NCBI GenBank assembly: GCA_019689775.1
Contig: JADGGV010000004.1
Span: forward strand, 1-35,210
Direction: 5' to 3'
DNA length: 35,210 nucleotides
Source of the DNA: Gemmatimonadota bacterium
Lineage (GTDB): Bacteria; Gemmatimonadota; Gemmatimonadetes; Longimicrobiales; RSA9
Shown piece by piece: positions 9,716-18,220 of this stretch (position 1 is the first letter of the stretch; every line of letters starts with the position of its first letter). Made by a program: the position numbers and the translations under genes. Below the pieces are notes generated by a model. It did no database searches. It saw only the letters and a program-made list of their open reading frames with translations, and was not told where the DNA came from.

Positions 9716-10567
9716 TCAGCTCCCGAGCTGGACGCGCGCCTCGGCGAGCGCGGCCCGCATGGCCTCGGTGGGCGCCGGCCGGCCCCACCAGCGCTCGAAC
9801 GCGGCGGCGCCCTGGTGCAGGAGCATCTCGAGGCCGTCGGCGACGGTCAGCCCCAACTCCCGGGCGCGGCGCACCCAGGGGGTGCCACCGGGCGCGTAGA
9901 CGAGGTCGAGGACGGCGCCGACGCGAAGGATGCGGCGGAGATCGACGGGCGCGGGATCGGTCTCGTGGAGGCCCAGGCTCGTGGCGTTGACGACCAGATC
10001 GAAGCCCTCGCGCCGGAGGACGTCGGCGTCGGCGGCGACCTGGACGCGGCGGCCGGAGGGGTCGAAGGCGGCCCGCAACTCCTCGGCGCGCGCCACGGAG
10101 CGGTTCAGGACGAGGACCGAATCGGCCCGGGCGTCGAGGAGGGCGCAGAGCACCGCGCGCGCCGCGCCGCCGGCGCCGAGGAGGAGCACGCGCGCGCCGA
10201 CGAGCGGGCCGACGAGCGCGCGCGCGGCCGCGACGAAGCCGGCCACGTCCGTGTTGTCGCCATGGATGCGCCCGCCCTCGAGCCAGAACGTGTTGCAGGC
10301 GCCCGTGCGCTCGACGGCCGGGGTCGGCACCTCGATCGTCCGCGCGGCGAGCTGCTTGTGGGGGACGGTGACGTTTCCGGCGCCGCCGGCGCGCGCGATG
10401 GCGCGCAGCAGTGTGGGAGCCTCCTCGGCGTCGCAGCGGAGCGCGACGTAGACGCCGTCCACGCCAGCGGCGCGGAACGCGGCGTTCTGGAGGCGCGGCG
10501 AGAGCGAATGGGCGACCGGGTCGCCCAGAAGCGCCACGAGGCGGGTGGCGGCGGTGATCTCGGGCAC
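9716..10567 (-). CDS. aroE: Shikimate dehydrogenase
   Basis: AroE reduces 3-dehydroshikimate to shikimate with NADPH. Substrate-site residues visible are SLSP (21-24), catalytic K71 in NVTVPHK, and D107 in GDNTD. The NADP fold begins with LLLGAGGAARAV (about 128-139) and NRS follows beta2. The inferred GTG start at 10567 gives 283 aa, the usual family size. The 363-residue ORF in the track overlaps the phosphatase gene by more than 200 bases with non-family sequence. The GTG is 8 bases after the upstream stop with no clear SD, so translation may depend on coupling. Confidence 0.95.
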   Translation of the reverse strand: MPEITAATRLVALLGDPVAHSLSPRLQNAAFRAAGVDGVYVALRCDAEEAPTLLRAIARAGGAGNVTVPHKQLAARTIEVPTPAVERTGACNTFWLEGGRIHGDNTDVAGFVAAARALVGPLVGARVLLLGAGGAARAVLCALLDARADSVLVLNRSVARAEELRAAFDPSGRRVQVAADADVLRREGFDLVVNATSLGLHETDPAPVDLRRILRVGAVLDLVYAPGGTPWVRRARELGLTVADGLEMLLHQGAAAFERWWGRPAPTEAMRAALAEARVQLGS

Positions 10568-10575
10568 GGTGCGGG

Positions 10576-11082
10576 TCAGGGGGCGAGGATCGGCTCCAGC
10601 CGCCGGAGGACCCCCTCGATGGCCTGCTCGATCTGCTCGAGCGTGACGCGATAGACCTGCTGGTCGGCGCCGAACGGGTCGACGACGGGCTCGCCAAGGT
10701 GCTCGCCCTCCATGAAGTCCGTCAGCATCGCGGACTTCGCGCCGCCGCCGAGCTCGGCCACGCCGCGGAGGTGACCCGGGCTCATCGCGAGGATGAGGTC
10801 CGCCCACTCGACCAGCTCGGGCGTGAGGGGCTGGGAGCTGTGACCGGAGAGGTCGAGTCCCCGCTCCGCCACGACGCGCACGGCGTTCTCGGCCGCGGGC
10901 GCGCCGTACGTCGCGCCGAGCCCGGCGGACGCGACGGCGACGTGGCTCCAGCCACGCTCCGCGAGCGCGCGCCGCGCGAGGACGGCGGCCATCGGGCTGC
11001 GGCAGGTGTTGCCCGTACAGACGAACAGCAGGTTGTACGTCGTCGGCACGCCCGGCGCGCCGGGCTGCTCAGGCTCCATCAT
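10576..11082 (-). CDS. Low-molecular-weight phosphatase, YwlE (arginine phosphatase)-like
   Basis: This LMW-PTP-fold enzyme has the P-loop VCTGNTCRSPMA with nucleophile C22 and R28, and the general acid D135 in VVDPFGA. T26 sits where classical LMW tyrosine phosphatases usually have a hydrophobic residue. In Bacillus subtilis YwlE that Thr selects phosphoarginine, and DPFG is also the YwlE form. The gene overlaps the tsaC stop by 14 bases and ywlE also lies near the tsaC homologue ywlC in B. subtilis. The start is one of two tandem ATGs (11082 or 11079) after GGAG. The substrate, protein phosphoarginine rather than phosphotyrosine, is inferred. Confidence 0.88.
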   Translation of the reverse strand: MMEPEQPGAPGVPTTYNLLFVCTGNTCRSPMAAVLARRALAERGWSHVAVASAGLGATYGAPAAENAVRVVAERGLDLSGHSSQPLTPELVEWADLILAMSPGHLRGVAELGGGAKSAMLTDFMEGEHLGEPVVDPFGADQQVYRVTLEQIEQAIEGVLRRLEPILAP

Positions 11083-11731
11083 CGATCTCCGGCAGCACGG
11101 CGCGGAGCGATGCCACCGACAACGCTCCACGCCGCAGGATCCGTGGTGTGTGCGACGAAACGTCCACGAGCGTCGAGGGCGGCGATGCCGGAAGCGGGCC
11201 ACCGTCGAGGACCAGCATCTCGGCCCCCGCGCCCAGCGCCTCCGCCGCGCGGCGGGCGGCGTCGGCGTCCAGGGCGGCCGGCTCGCCGGGCCGGTTCGCA
11301 CTCGTCGACGTGATCGGCTCGCCGAGCGCGGCCAGCAGGTCCCGCACGGCCGGGTGCGGCGAGGCGCGCACCGCCACCGTGTCCCCCGGGCCGAGCACGA
11401 GCCGTGGATAGCGCCCGGGCCGCGCGGCGAGCGCGAGCGTCAGCGGCCCGGGCCAGAACGCGTCGGCGAGGCGTCGCGCGGCGTCGGTCCACGTCGCTCC
11501 CTTCACCTCCGCAGCCGACCGGACCAGGAGCAGAAACGGCCGGCGCTCGTCGCGCGCCTTGAGCGCAGCCAGGCGCTCCAGCGCGTCGGCGCGGAGCAGG
11601 CAGCCGAAGCCGTAGACGGTCTCGGTCGGATACGCGACCAGCCCGCCGGCACGCAAGTGCCCGGCCACGGCCTCGACGCTCGGGGCCCGCTCCTCGGCCG
11701 TGCGGAACGGGACGACCCGGAGCCCGCTCAT
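11069..11731 (-). CDS. tsaC: Threonylcarbamoyl-AMP synthase (Sua5/YrdC/YwlC)
   Basis: TsaC makes threonylcarbamoyl-AMP from threonine, bicarbonate and ATP for the t6A37 modification of ANN-decoding tRNAs. The 220-aa product has YPTETVYGFGC (about 34-44), KARDERRPFLLLV (58-70), WPGPLTLAL and ITSTSANRPGEPA, all typical of the YrdC fold. It is the short form without the Sua5 C-terminal domain. The ATG at 11731 overlaps the ispD stop (ATGA). The ORF-track extension to 12271 is shadow sequence within ispD. No other t6A genes (tsaB, D, E) are in the window. Confidence 0.95.
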   Translation of the reverse strand: MSGLRVVPFRTAEERAPSVEAVAGHLRAGGLVAYPTETVYGFGCLLRADALERLAALKARDERRPFLLLVRSAAEVKGATWTDAARRLADAFWPGPLTLALAARPGRYPRLVLGPGDTVAVRASPHPAVRDLLAALGEPITSTSANRPGEPAALDADAARRAAEALGAGAEMLVLDGGPLPASPPSTLVDVSSHTPRILRRGALSVASLRAVLPEIDDGA

Positions 11732-12411
11732 GGGCCGCGCCTCCGCAGGATCGCCTCCGCGACGAGGAGGTCGAGCGGGCCGGTGACCTTGAGGTTCTCC
11801 GGCGAGCCCTGGACGACGACGACGTCGCCGCCGTACCGCTCGACGAGCGCGGCATCGTCGGTCGCGGTCAGGCCCTCCTCGGCGGCGCGGCGATGCGCCT
11901 CGACCAGGAGCGCCCGCGGGAACGCCTGCGGCGTCTGCGCGCTGCGGAGGCTGGCGCGCTCCGGCGTGCCGCGCACGAGGCCGTCGCGGTCCACGACCTT
12001 GATCGTGTCGACGGGCGGGACCCCCGGGATCGCCGCAAGCCCGCGGCTGGCGGCCGCGAACGTGCGATCCACCACGTCGAGCGTCACGAGCGGGCGCGCG
12101 GCGTCGTGCACGAGGACCACGTCCGCCTCGGGCGGGACGGCATCCAGCGCGTTGCGCACCGAGTGGGTGCGCTCGACGCCGCCGGCGACGATGCGGATGC
12201 GGGGATCGAGCGCGGTCAGCCACGCCGGTGGATCCGCGGCGTCTTCCGCGGGGAGCGCGACCACGACCCACTCGACGGCCGGGTGGTCGAGGAACGGCCG
12301 CAGCGCCCGTGCGAGAACCGGTACGCCGGCCAGCTCGAGGTACTGCTTCCGCACGCCGCCCATGCGGCGGCCGGCGCCGCCGGCGGCGATGATGACGGCG
12401 GCGCGGCTCAC
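11728..12411 (-). CDS. ispD: 2-C-methyl-D-erythritol 4-phosphate cytidylyltransferase
   Basis: IspD converts MEP and CTP to CDP-ME in the non-mevalonate isoprenoid pathway. The nucleotide-binding start AAVIIAAGGAGRRMGG with the following KQY is typical, as are VLVHDAARPLV and the central PPVDTIKVV. The C-terminal TDDAALVE and GSPENLKVT match the family. The GTG start at 12411 overlaps the radA stop in a GTGA and gives 227 aa. The 672-residue ORF in the track comes from reading through radA in another frame. No ispF follows; tsaC does. Confidence 0.95.
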   Translation of the reverse strand: MSRAAVIIAAGGAGRRMGGVRKQYLELAGVPVLARALRPFLDHPAVEWVVVALPAEDAADPPAWLTALDPRIRIVAGGVERTHSVRNALDAVPPEADVVLVHDAARPLVTLDVVDRTFAAASRGLAAIPGVPPVDTIKVVDRDGLVRGTPERASLRSAQTPQAFPRALLVEAHRRAAEEGLTATDDAALVERYGGDVVVVQGSPENLKVTGPLDLLVAEAILRRRGP

Positions 12412-13781
12412 CGGAAGAGCGCCTCCACGAGGCCGCGGACGTCGTCGAGCGGCGCGAGGCGGATGCCCTGCGGCGGGCGCGCGGGAACGGCGCGGCGCGG
12501 CACGAACGCCTGCGCGAAGCCCATGCGGGCGGCCTCCGCGAGCCGACGCTCGATCTGGCCGATCGCGCGGAGCTCGCCGCCGAGTCCGATCTCTCCGAGG
12601 AACACCGCGTCGCCGGGGAGCTCGCGGTCGAAGACGCTGGACGCCAGCGCGGCGGCGACCGCCAGGTCCGCCGCCGTCTCGACGATGCGCACCCCGCCGA
12701 CGATGTTCAGGAAGACGTCGAGCTGGCCGAAGGCGAGGCCGGCGCGCTTCTCGAGGACCGCGAGCAGCAGCGCGAGCCGCTGGCGGTCGAAGCCGGTGGC
12801 GACGCGCTGCGGGGCGCCGTACGTCGTCTTCGTGCACAGCCCCTGGACCTCGACGAGCAGCGGACGCGTCCCCTCCATGGTCCCGACCACGGCGGTGCCG
12901 CTGACGCCGCGGGTGCGCTCGCCCAGGAACAGCTCCGAGGGGTTCGAGACCGGCTCGAGGCCGCGAGCCGTCATGCGGAAGACGCCGATCTCGTCGACGC
13001 CGCCGAAGCGGTTCTTCGTGGCGCGCAGCACGCGGTGATCCAGGTTCGCGCCGCCCTCGAAGTAGAGCACGGTGTCGACGATGTGCTCGAGCGTCTTCGG
13101 TCCGGCGACCATTCCGCCCTTCGTCACGTGGCCGACGAGGAAGACGGCCGTCCCCGCCTCCTTTGCGAAGCGCTGGAGGCGCGCGGCGCATTCGCGGACC
13201 TGGCTCACGTTCCCCGGCGCGCCCTCGATCGCGGCCGTGTAGACGGTCTGGATCGAGTCGACGAAGAGCACCGCCGGTCGGAGCTGCGCGGCGCGCTCGA
13301 GGATCGGCTCCAGCTCCGTCTCGCCGAGGAACACGACGTCGCCGGCGCCACCGCCGAGGCGGTCGGCGCGCAGGCGCACCTGCGCCGCCGATTCCTCGCC
13401 GGAGACGTAGAGCGTCCCCTCGCCGTGCGCGTGCAGGCGCGCGGCGACCTGGAGCAGGATGGTGCTCTTCCCGACACCGGGCTCGCCCCCGACCAGGACC
13501 AGCGAGCCGGGTACGATGCCGCCGCCCAGCACGTAATCGAACTCGTCGAGCCCGCTCGTCCAGCGGAGCGTCTCGGCGCCGGCGACATCGGCGAGCCGGA
13601 CCGGCTCGGCGGCCTGCTCGCGGCCGGGCGCGGTGCGCCGTGCGCCGCGGGCACCGGCGCGCCGGCCCTGCGGCTCCTCCACGAGGGTGTTCCACGCCCG
13701 GCACGCCGGGCACTGCCCGAGCCAGCGCGGAGCCTCGTGGCCGCACTCGGTGCAGAAGAAGACCGTCCTGAGCTTGGCCAT
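12408..13781 (-). CDS. radA: DNA repair protein RadA
   Basis: RadA is a RecA-like hexameric motor that drives branch migration of recombination intermediates. Visible parts are an N-terminal zinc finger with C10/C13 and C24/C27, Walker A GGEPGVGKST (98-107), Walker B-like VLFVDSIQTVY, the diagnostic KNRFG (256-260) and a C-terminal Lon-like domain (FLGEIGLGGELRAIGQIERR). The 457 aa are normal. It lies 55 bases after dnaB. A -10-like TATTCT sits 5 bases before the ATG with no SD, so a leaderless message is possible. Confidence 0.97.
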   Translation of the reverse strand: MAKLRTVFFCTECGHEAPRWLGQCPACRAWNTLVEEPQGRRAGARGARRTAPGREQAAEPVRLADVAGAETLRWTSGLDEFDYVLGGGIVPGSLVLVGGEPGVGKSTILLQVAARLHAHGEGTLYVSGEESAAQVRLRADRLGGGAGDVVFLGETELEPILERAAQLRPAVLFVDSIQTVYTAAIEGAPGNVSQVRECAARLQRFAKEAGTAVFLVGHVTKGGMVAGPKTLEHIVDTVLYFEGGANLDHRVLRATKNRFGGVDEIGVFRMTARGLEPVSNPSELFLGERTRGVSGTAVVGTMEGTRPLLVEVQGLCTKTTYGAPQRVATGFDRQRLALLLAVLEKRAGLAFGQLDVFLNIVGGVRIVETAADLAVAAALASSVFDRELPGDAVFLGEIGLGGELRAIGQIERRLAEAARMGFAQAFVPRRAVPARPPQGIRLAPLDDVRGLVEALFR

Positions 13782-13836
13782 GGCGTAGAATACCCCCGCC
13801 CGTCCGGCGGGTTACACCGCCCGCTCGCCGCGCTGC

Positions 13837-15231
13837 TCACCCCTCGCGCATCGACACCGACTCGAAGCGCGTGCTCGACTTGCGGAAGTAGAGGTTGACG
13901 GTTCCGGTGGGGCCGTTGCGCTGCTTGGCGACGATCAGCTCGGAGTGCCCGACCACCCCCTTCTCCTCGGCCTCCTGCTCCGTCATGTAGCGCTCGGGGC
14001 GGTACAGGAACATGACCAGATCGGCATCCTGCTCGATGGCGCCGGACTCGCGCAGGTCGGAGAGCTGGGGTCGATGGTCCGTGCGCTGCTCGGGCGCGCG
14101 AGAGAGCTGGGAGAGCGCGATGACCGGGACGTTCAGCTCCTTGGCCAGGCCTTTGAGCGCCCGACTGATCTCCGACACCTCCTGCTGGCGGTTCTCCGCC
14201 CTGCCGGTGCCGGTCATGAGCTGGATGTAGTCGATGATGACCAGGCCGAGGTTCGGCTGGTCGGCCTTGAGTCGGCGCGCCTTGGCGCGGGTCTCGAGCG
14301 CGCTGATGCCGCCGGTTTCGTCGATCCAGATCGGCGCCGTGTTCAGGTGGCCGGCCGCCTGCGCGAGACGGACGAAGTCGTCGTCCGAGAGGCGACCGCG
14401 CCGCAGGCTGCCGAGGTCGACGAGCGCCTCGTGGCAGAGCATGCGCTGGACGATCTGGTCCTTCGACATCTCGAGCGAGAAGATCGCGACCGGCACCTGG
14501 TGCGCGATGGCGGCGTGCAGCGCCATCCCGGTCACGAGCGAGGTCTTCCCCATCGACGGCCGCGCCGCGATGATGACCAGGTCCCCCTTCTGGAAGCCCC
14601 CGGTCATCTGGTCCAGATCCGGGAAGCCGGTGGGCACGCCGGTGATCCCGCCCTTCGCCGACTGCCACTGCTCGATCTGCTCGAACGCCGAGTAGAGGAT
14701 CTTCTTGATCCAGACGAAGCCCTCGCGGTCGTGCGCCTGCGCGACGTGGAAGATCCGCTGCTCCGCCTCGTCCAGGATCTGCTCGACGCTCTTCTCGCCG
14801 ATGTCGTACGCGTCGCGGATGATCTGCGACGCCGCCTCGATCAGCTTCCGCAGCAGCGCCCGCTCGCGGACGATGCGGGCGTGGTACTCGATGTTCGCGG
14901 CCGTCGGGACGGCATCGAGCAGCTCGGCGAGGTACGCCATCCCCCCGACGGCATCCAGCTCGTCGGTCTTCTTCAGCTCCTCGCTGACGGTCACCGGGTC
15001 GATGACCTCGCCGCGCTGGAAGAGGCGCGCCATCGCGCGGAAGATGCGCCGGTTCGCCTCGCGGTAGAACGACGATTCGTCGACGATCTCGATGGCCTTC
15101 GCCACCGCGTCGCCGTCGATGAGCATCCCGCCGAGGACGCTCAGCTCCGCCTCGGCGGCGTACGGCGGCTGCCGGTCCGGTGTCGGGAGCGTGACGGCTC
15201 CGGCGGACAAGCCGAAGCTAGGTCTGTTCAT
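13837..15231 (-). CDS. dnaB: Replicative DNA helicase DnaB
   Basis: DnaB is the 5'-3' hexameric helicase of the replication fork. The N-terminal domain (about 22-125, starting PPYAAEAELSVLGGML) is followed by a RecA-fold domain with Walker A ARPSMGKTS (223-231), FSLEMSKDQI, the Walker B region LVIIDYIQLM and ALSQLSR. The arginine-finger region DLRESGAIEQDAD and the C-terminal KQRNGPTG are normal. It is 464 aa with no intein. The ATG at 15231 overlaps the end of the uracil-DNA glycosylase gene by 14 bases, so the two are translationally linked. Confidence 0.98.
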   Translation of the reverse strand: MNRPSFGLSAGAVTLPTPDRQPPYAAEAELSVLGGMLIDGDAVAKAIEIVDESSFYREANRRIFRAMARLFQRGEVIDPVTVSEELKKTDELDAVGGMAYLAELLDAVPTAANIEYHARIVRERALLRKLIEAASQIIRDAYDIGEKSVEQILDEAEQRIFHVAQAHDREGFVWIKKILYSAFEQIEQWQSAKGGITGVPTGFPDLDQMTGGFQKGDLVIIAARPSMGKTSLVTGMALHAAIAHQVPVAIFSLEMSKDQIVQRMLCHEALVDLGSLRRGRLSDDDFVRLAQAAGHLNTAPIWIDETGGISALETRAKARRLKADQPNLGLVIIDYIQLMTGTGRAENRQQEVSEISRALKGLAKELNVPVIALSQLSRAPEQRTDHRPQLSDLRESGAIEQDADLVMFLYRPERYMTEQEAEEKGVVGHSELIVAKQRNGPTGTVNLYFRKSSTRFESVSMREG

Positions 15232-16117
15232 CGAGCACCTTGCGGGCGAGCTGGAAGTCCTGCCAGGCCGTCCGGGTCCATTGCGGGCTCCGCAGCAGGA
15301 ACGCCGGATGGTACGAGACGACGAGCGGGATCCCGTCGTAGTCGTGGATGCGACCGCGCAGCCGGCCGATGCTCTCCTCGCTGCGGGCGAGGAACTGCGC
15401 GGCGAACTTCCCGACCGCCAGGATCACCTTCGGCCGCAGCAGCTCGAGCTGCCGCGTCAGCCAGGGCGTGCACGCCTCGATCTCATCCGGCAGCGGATTC
15501 CGATTGTCCGGCGGCCGGCTCTTCAGCACGTTGCAGATGAAGACCGTCTCGCGCGGGAACCCGGCGCTGAGCAGCAACCGATCCAGGAGCTTGCCGGCCG
15601 GGCCGACGAAGGGGCGGCCGGTCCGGTCCTCCTCCTGCCCGGGCGCCTCGCCGACGACGACCAGCTCCGCCAGCGGATTCCCCTCGCCGAACACGGCATG
15701 CGTGCGCCCCTGCGCCAGCCGGCAGCGCGCGCAGACGGCGACTTCGGCCTGGAGGGCCGCGAGCGCGGCGGCGATCTCGGCCCGGCGCGCGTCGTCGCCG
15801 CCGTGCGCGGCCGCGGCCGGAGCGGGCGCCACGAGCGGCGCGGCCGGGCGTTCGGCGCCGGGAGAGGCGACCGGGGCCGGCGCCGGAGCAGCTGGCGTCG
15901 CCCGGGCCGGTCTCGGCGCATCACCGGCCAACAGCTCGCGCAGCGCGGCCCTCGCTTCCGCTACAGACACCGGGGCGGGGGCCGGCCCGGCCTCGCCGCG
16001 CCGGGCCACCAGACGGAGGACCTCCTCGGCCGTCATCCCGTCGAGGAACAGCTCCGGGCCGCCTAACTCCGCCCGCTGCCGGAGGTAGCGCACGAGCAGG
16101 GCGCGGTCGAGCGTCAT
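15218..16117 (-). CDS. Uracil-DNA glycosylase, family 4-type
   Basis: This enzyme removes uracil from DNA at the start of base-excision repair. Motif 1 is [20 protein letters not shown] (157-176), NRNP follows, and motif 2 is the YHP at 269-271. Fe-S cluster cysteines C129/C132 and C216 are present. The third usual ligand, in KCRPP, is Ser here (KSRPP, 199-203), although C195 lies five residues before it. An N-terminal extension of about 125 residues, Ala/Pro-rich from 65 to 105, precedes the domain. It overlaps the coaBC stop (ATGA) and the dnaB start. The fold is firm; whether the cluster is intact is uncertain. Confidence 0.92.
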   Translation of the reverse strand: MTLDRALLVRYLRQRAELGGPELFLDGMTAEEVLRLVARRGEAGPAPAPVSVAEARAALRELLAGDAPRPARATPAAPAPAPVASPGAERPAAPLVAPAPAAAAHGGDDARRAEIAAALAALQAEVAVCARCRLAQGRTHAVFGEGNPLAELVVVGEAPGQEEDRTGRPFVGPAGKLLDRLLLSAGFPRETVFICNVLKSRPPDNRNPLPDEIEACTPWLTRQLELLRPKVILAVGKFAAQFLARSEESIGRLRGRIHDYDGIPLVVSYHPAFLLRSPQWTRTAWQDFQLARKVLDEQT

Positions 16118-17346
16118 CGGCGGGCGAGCAGCGGCGCGAGCCGATCGAGGATCGCCTCGGCGACGTCCTGCTTGGACATGAGCGGTAGATCCTCTTCGCG
16201 GCCGGTCCGGTCCAGGATCGTGACCTGGTTCGTTTCGACCTCGAAGCCCGCGCCCGGGACCGTCGCATCGTTCACGACGACGAGGTCGAGATCCTTCTCG
16301 TTTAGCTTGCGGCGCGCGTTCGCGCGGACATCCTCGGTCTCGAGCGCGAAGCCGACGACGACGAGCCCCGCGGGTCGCGCGTCTCGGGTCTCGCGGAGGA
16401 CGTCCGGGGCTCGCTCCAGCGCGAGCGCCGCCGGCGTCCGCTCCTTCTTGATCTTCTCCGGGGCCCGCTGGGCCGGGCGGAAGTCGGCCACGGCCGCGGC
16501 CATGACGAGCGCGTCGGCGTCGGGAAGCGCGGCGCGCACCGCGCTCTCCATGTCCGCGGCCGTCTCGACGCGGACCAGCGCCGGGCCGGTTGGCGCCGGG
16601 AGCGCCGTCGGCCCCGCGACCAGCGTCACCTCCGCGCCCCGGCGCCAGGCCGCGGCGGCGATCTCGAAGCCCATCCGGCCGGAGGAGCGGTTCGAGATGA
16701 AGCGAACCGGGTCGAGCGGCTCGCGCGTCGGCCCGGCGGTGACCACGACGCGGCGGCCCGACAAGGCGGTTTCGCCCTCGAGCGCCCGGCCGATGTGCGC
16801 GAGGATGACGCCCGTATCCTCCAGCCGCCCCGGCCCGTCCCCCTCACCGTAGGCGAGGGGTCCGACAGCCGGGCCGACGAGCCGGTAGCCGCGGCGCTCG
16901 CGCAGGCGCGCGAGGTTGGCCTGCGTGGCGGGATTGGCGTACATCCGGTCGTTCATGGCCGGACAGAGGAGGACGGGCGCCGTCGTCGCCAACAGGATCG
17001 CGGACAGCAGGTCGCTGGCCACGCCGGCGGCGGCGCGGGCGAGCAGGTCGGCCGTGGCCGGGGCGACGCAAACGACGTCGGCCTCGCGAGCGAGGCGAAT
17101 GTGGTCGAGCGCCCAACCGGGCGCGAGGATCTCGGAGCGAACGGGACGGCCGGTGAGCGCCTCGAACGTGACGGCGCCGACGAACGCCTGGGCGGCGCGC
17201 GTCAGGACGACGTCGACCTCCGCGCCCAGAAGCGTGAGGTCCCGGGCGAGCTGCACGACCTTGTAGGCCGCGATCCCACCCGAGACCCCGAGGAGCACCC
17301 GGCGCCCGCGCCAGGGGCGCCGCGGGGCCAGCGTCGCCCCGCCCAT
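16114..17346 (-). CDS. coaBC: Bifunctional CoaBC (phosphopantothenoylcysteine synthetase/decarboxylase)
   Basis: CoaBC joins cysteine to 4'-phosphopantothenate and decarboxylates the product, two steps of CoA synthesis. The CoaC half (about 15-185) has FMN-fold [10 protein letters not shown], the catalytic H82 (LDHIRL) and PAMN (129-132). The cysteine of the usual ACGD segment is Tyr here ([11 protein letters not shown]). The CoaB half (about 195-405) has [32 protein letters not shown] and EKIKK. The ATG at 17346 is 8 bases after the rpoZ stop and gives 410 aa. The order gmk-rpoZ-coaBC is widespread in bacteria. Confidence 0.96.
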   Translation of the reverse strand: MGGATLAPRRPWRGRRVLLGVSGGIAAYKVVQLARDLTLLGAEVDVVLTRAAQAFVGAVTFEALTGRPVRSEILAPGWALDHIRLAREADVVCVAPATADLLARAAAGVASDLLSAILLATTAPVLLCPAMNDRMYANPATQANLARLRERRGYRLVGPAVGPLAYGEGDGPGRLEDTGVILAHIGRALEGETALSGRRVVVTAGPTREPLDPVRFISNRSSGRMGFEIAAAAWRRGAEVTLVAGPTALPAPTGPALVRVETAADMESAVRAALPDADALVMAAAVADFRPAQRAPEKIKKERTPAALALERAPDVLRETRDARPAGLVVVGFALETEDVRANARRKLNEKDLDLVVVNDATVPGAGFEVETNQVTILDRTGREEDLPLMSKQDVAEAILDRLAPLLARR

Positions 17347-17353
17347 GCCGTGC

Positions 17354-17569
17354 TCAGACGCCCTTACGGCGCCGCTTCGACGTCTGGAACTCGATCTCGC
17401 CGGCCGCGAGCGCCTCGAGCGCCCGCGTCGTGAGCTTCTTCTCGAGCCCGGCCGGGACGGCCTCGCGCGGCAACGCATTCAGCTCGCGCGCGTACTTGGC
17501 CGCCACGAGCACGCCCAGGTACTTGCTCCCGGTGTTCTGCGCCGTCTCGCTCGGTGTGAAGACCCGCAT
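17354..17569 (-). CDS. rpoZ: RNA polymerase omega subunit
   Basis: Omega binds the beta-prime subunit and aids RNA polymerase assembly. The 71-aa product contains the core helix KYLGVLVAAKYARELN and LEKKLTTRALEALAAGEIEF, which match the omega fold in several non-proteobacterial phyla. The tail ends in a basic cluster (KRRRKGV). The ATG at 17569 directly follows the gmk stop (TGAATG). Identity rests partly on the gmk-rpoZ-coaBC order, which is the usual one. Confidence 0.92.
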   Translation of the reverse strand: MRVFTPSETAQNTGSKYLGVLVAAKYARELNALPREAVPAGLEKKLTTRALEALAAGEIEFQTSKRRRKGV

Positions 17570-18220
17570 TCACTCCCTCCTGGTCAGGATCTCGTCGACC
17601 TCGCGCCGGAGCCGCTCGACCTCCGCCTCCGGGTCGACGTAGCGGCGCCAGCGGTGCCGCTCCGCCACGAGGATGGATTCCAGCGCGCACACCGCGCGCT
17701 CGAGGTCGTCGTTCTCGATAATGTAGTCGAATTCGGCCGCGGCCGGCAGCTCCCGACGCGCGTTCTCGAGGCGGCGGATCCGCTCCGGGCCGGCCTCGCT
17801 TCCCCGCCCCGCCAGCCGCCGACCGAGCTCGGCCCCCGAGGGCGGCAGGATGAACACGAGCACCGCGTCGGGAAAGGCGCGCCGGATCTGCCGCGCCCCC
17901 TGCACGTCGATGTCGAGGACGACCGTCTCACCCCGCTCGAGCGCCGCGGCGATCCCCGCGGCGGGCGTGCCGTAGCGGTGCCCGTGGACGACGGCCCACT
18001 CGACCAGCTCGCCCGCCTCGATCATGCGGTCGAACTCGCGGTCGTCGACGAAGTAGTAGTCGCGGCCGTGCACCTCGTAGGCGCGGGCCGGGCGCGTCGT
18101 GGCCGAGATCGAGAACACGACGTCGGGGTTCCGCTCCACCAGCGCGCGGGCGATGGACGTCTTGCCGGCGCCGCTGGGCGCGGCGATCACGACCGGGAAC
18201 GGTGTCGCACGCAGGCTCAC
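17570..18220 (-). CDS. gmk: Guanylate kinase
   Basis: Gmk phosphorylates GMP to GDP using ATP. The P-loop is APSGAGKTS (14-22). The GMP-binding signature reads FSISATTRPARAYEVHGRDY, followed by YFVD, GHRYGTP and the LDIDVQGARQI segment. The 216 aa are normal. The start is a GTG at 18220 in a GTGA overlap with the yicC stop. The ORF-track extension to 18454 lies inside yicC and has no family similarity. The gene pair yicC-gmk and the following rpoZ are typical neighbours. Confidence 0.97.
   Translation of the reverse strand: MSLRATPFPVVIAAPSGAGKTSIARALVERNPDVVFSISATTRPARAYEVHGRDYYFVDDREFDRMIEAGELVEWAVVHGHRYGTPAAGIAAALERGETVVLDIDVQGARQIRRAFPDAVLVFILPPSGAELGRRLAGRGSEAGPERIRRLENARRELPAAAEFDYIIENDDLERAVCALESILVAERHRWRRYVDPEAEVERLRREVDEILTRRE

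Noticed and set aside
12412-13746. N-terminal extension of ispD to 13746
   Set aside because: It is frame-shifted radA sequence. The GTG at 12411 gives the normal length with a GTGA overlap.
13945-15540. 531-residue plus-strand ORF
   Set aside because: It is antisense to dnaB and the uracil-DNA glycosylase, and no family is visible.
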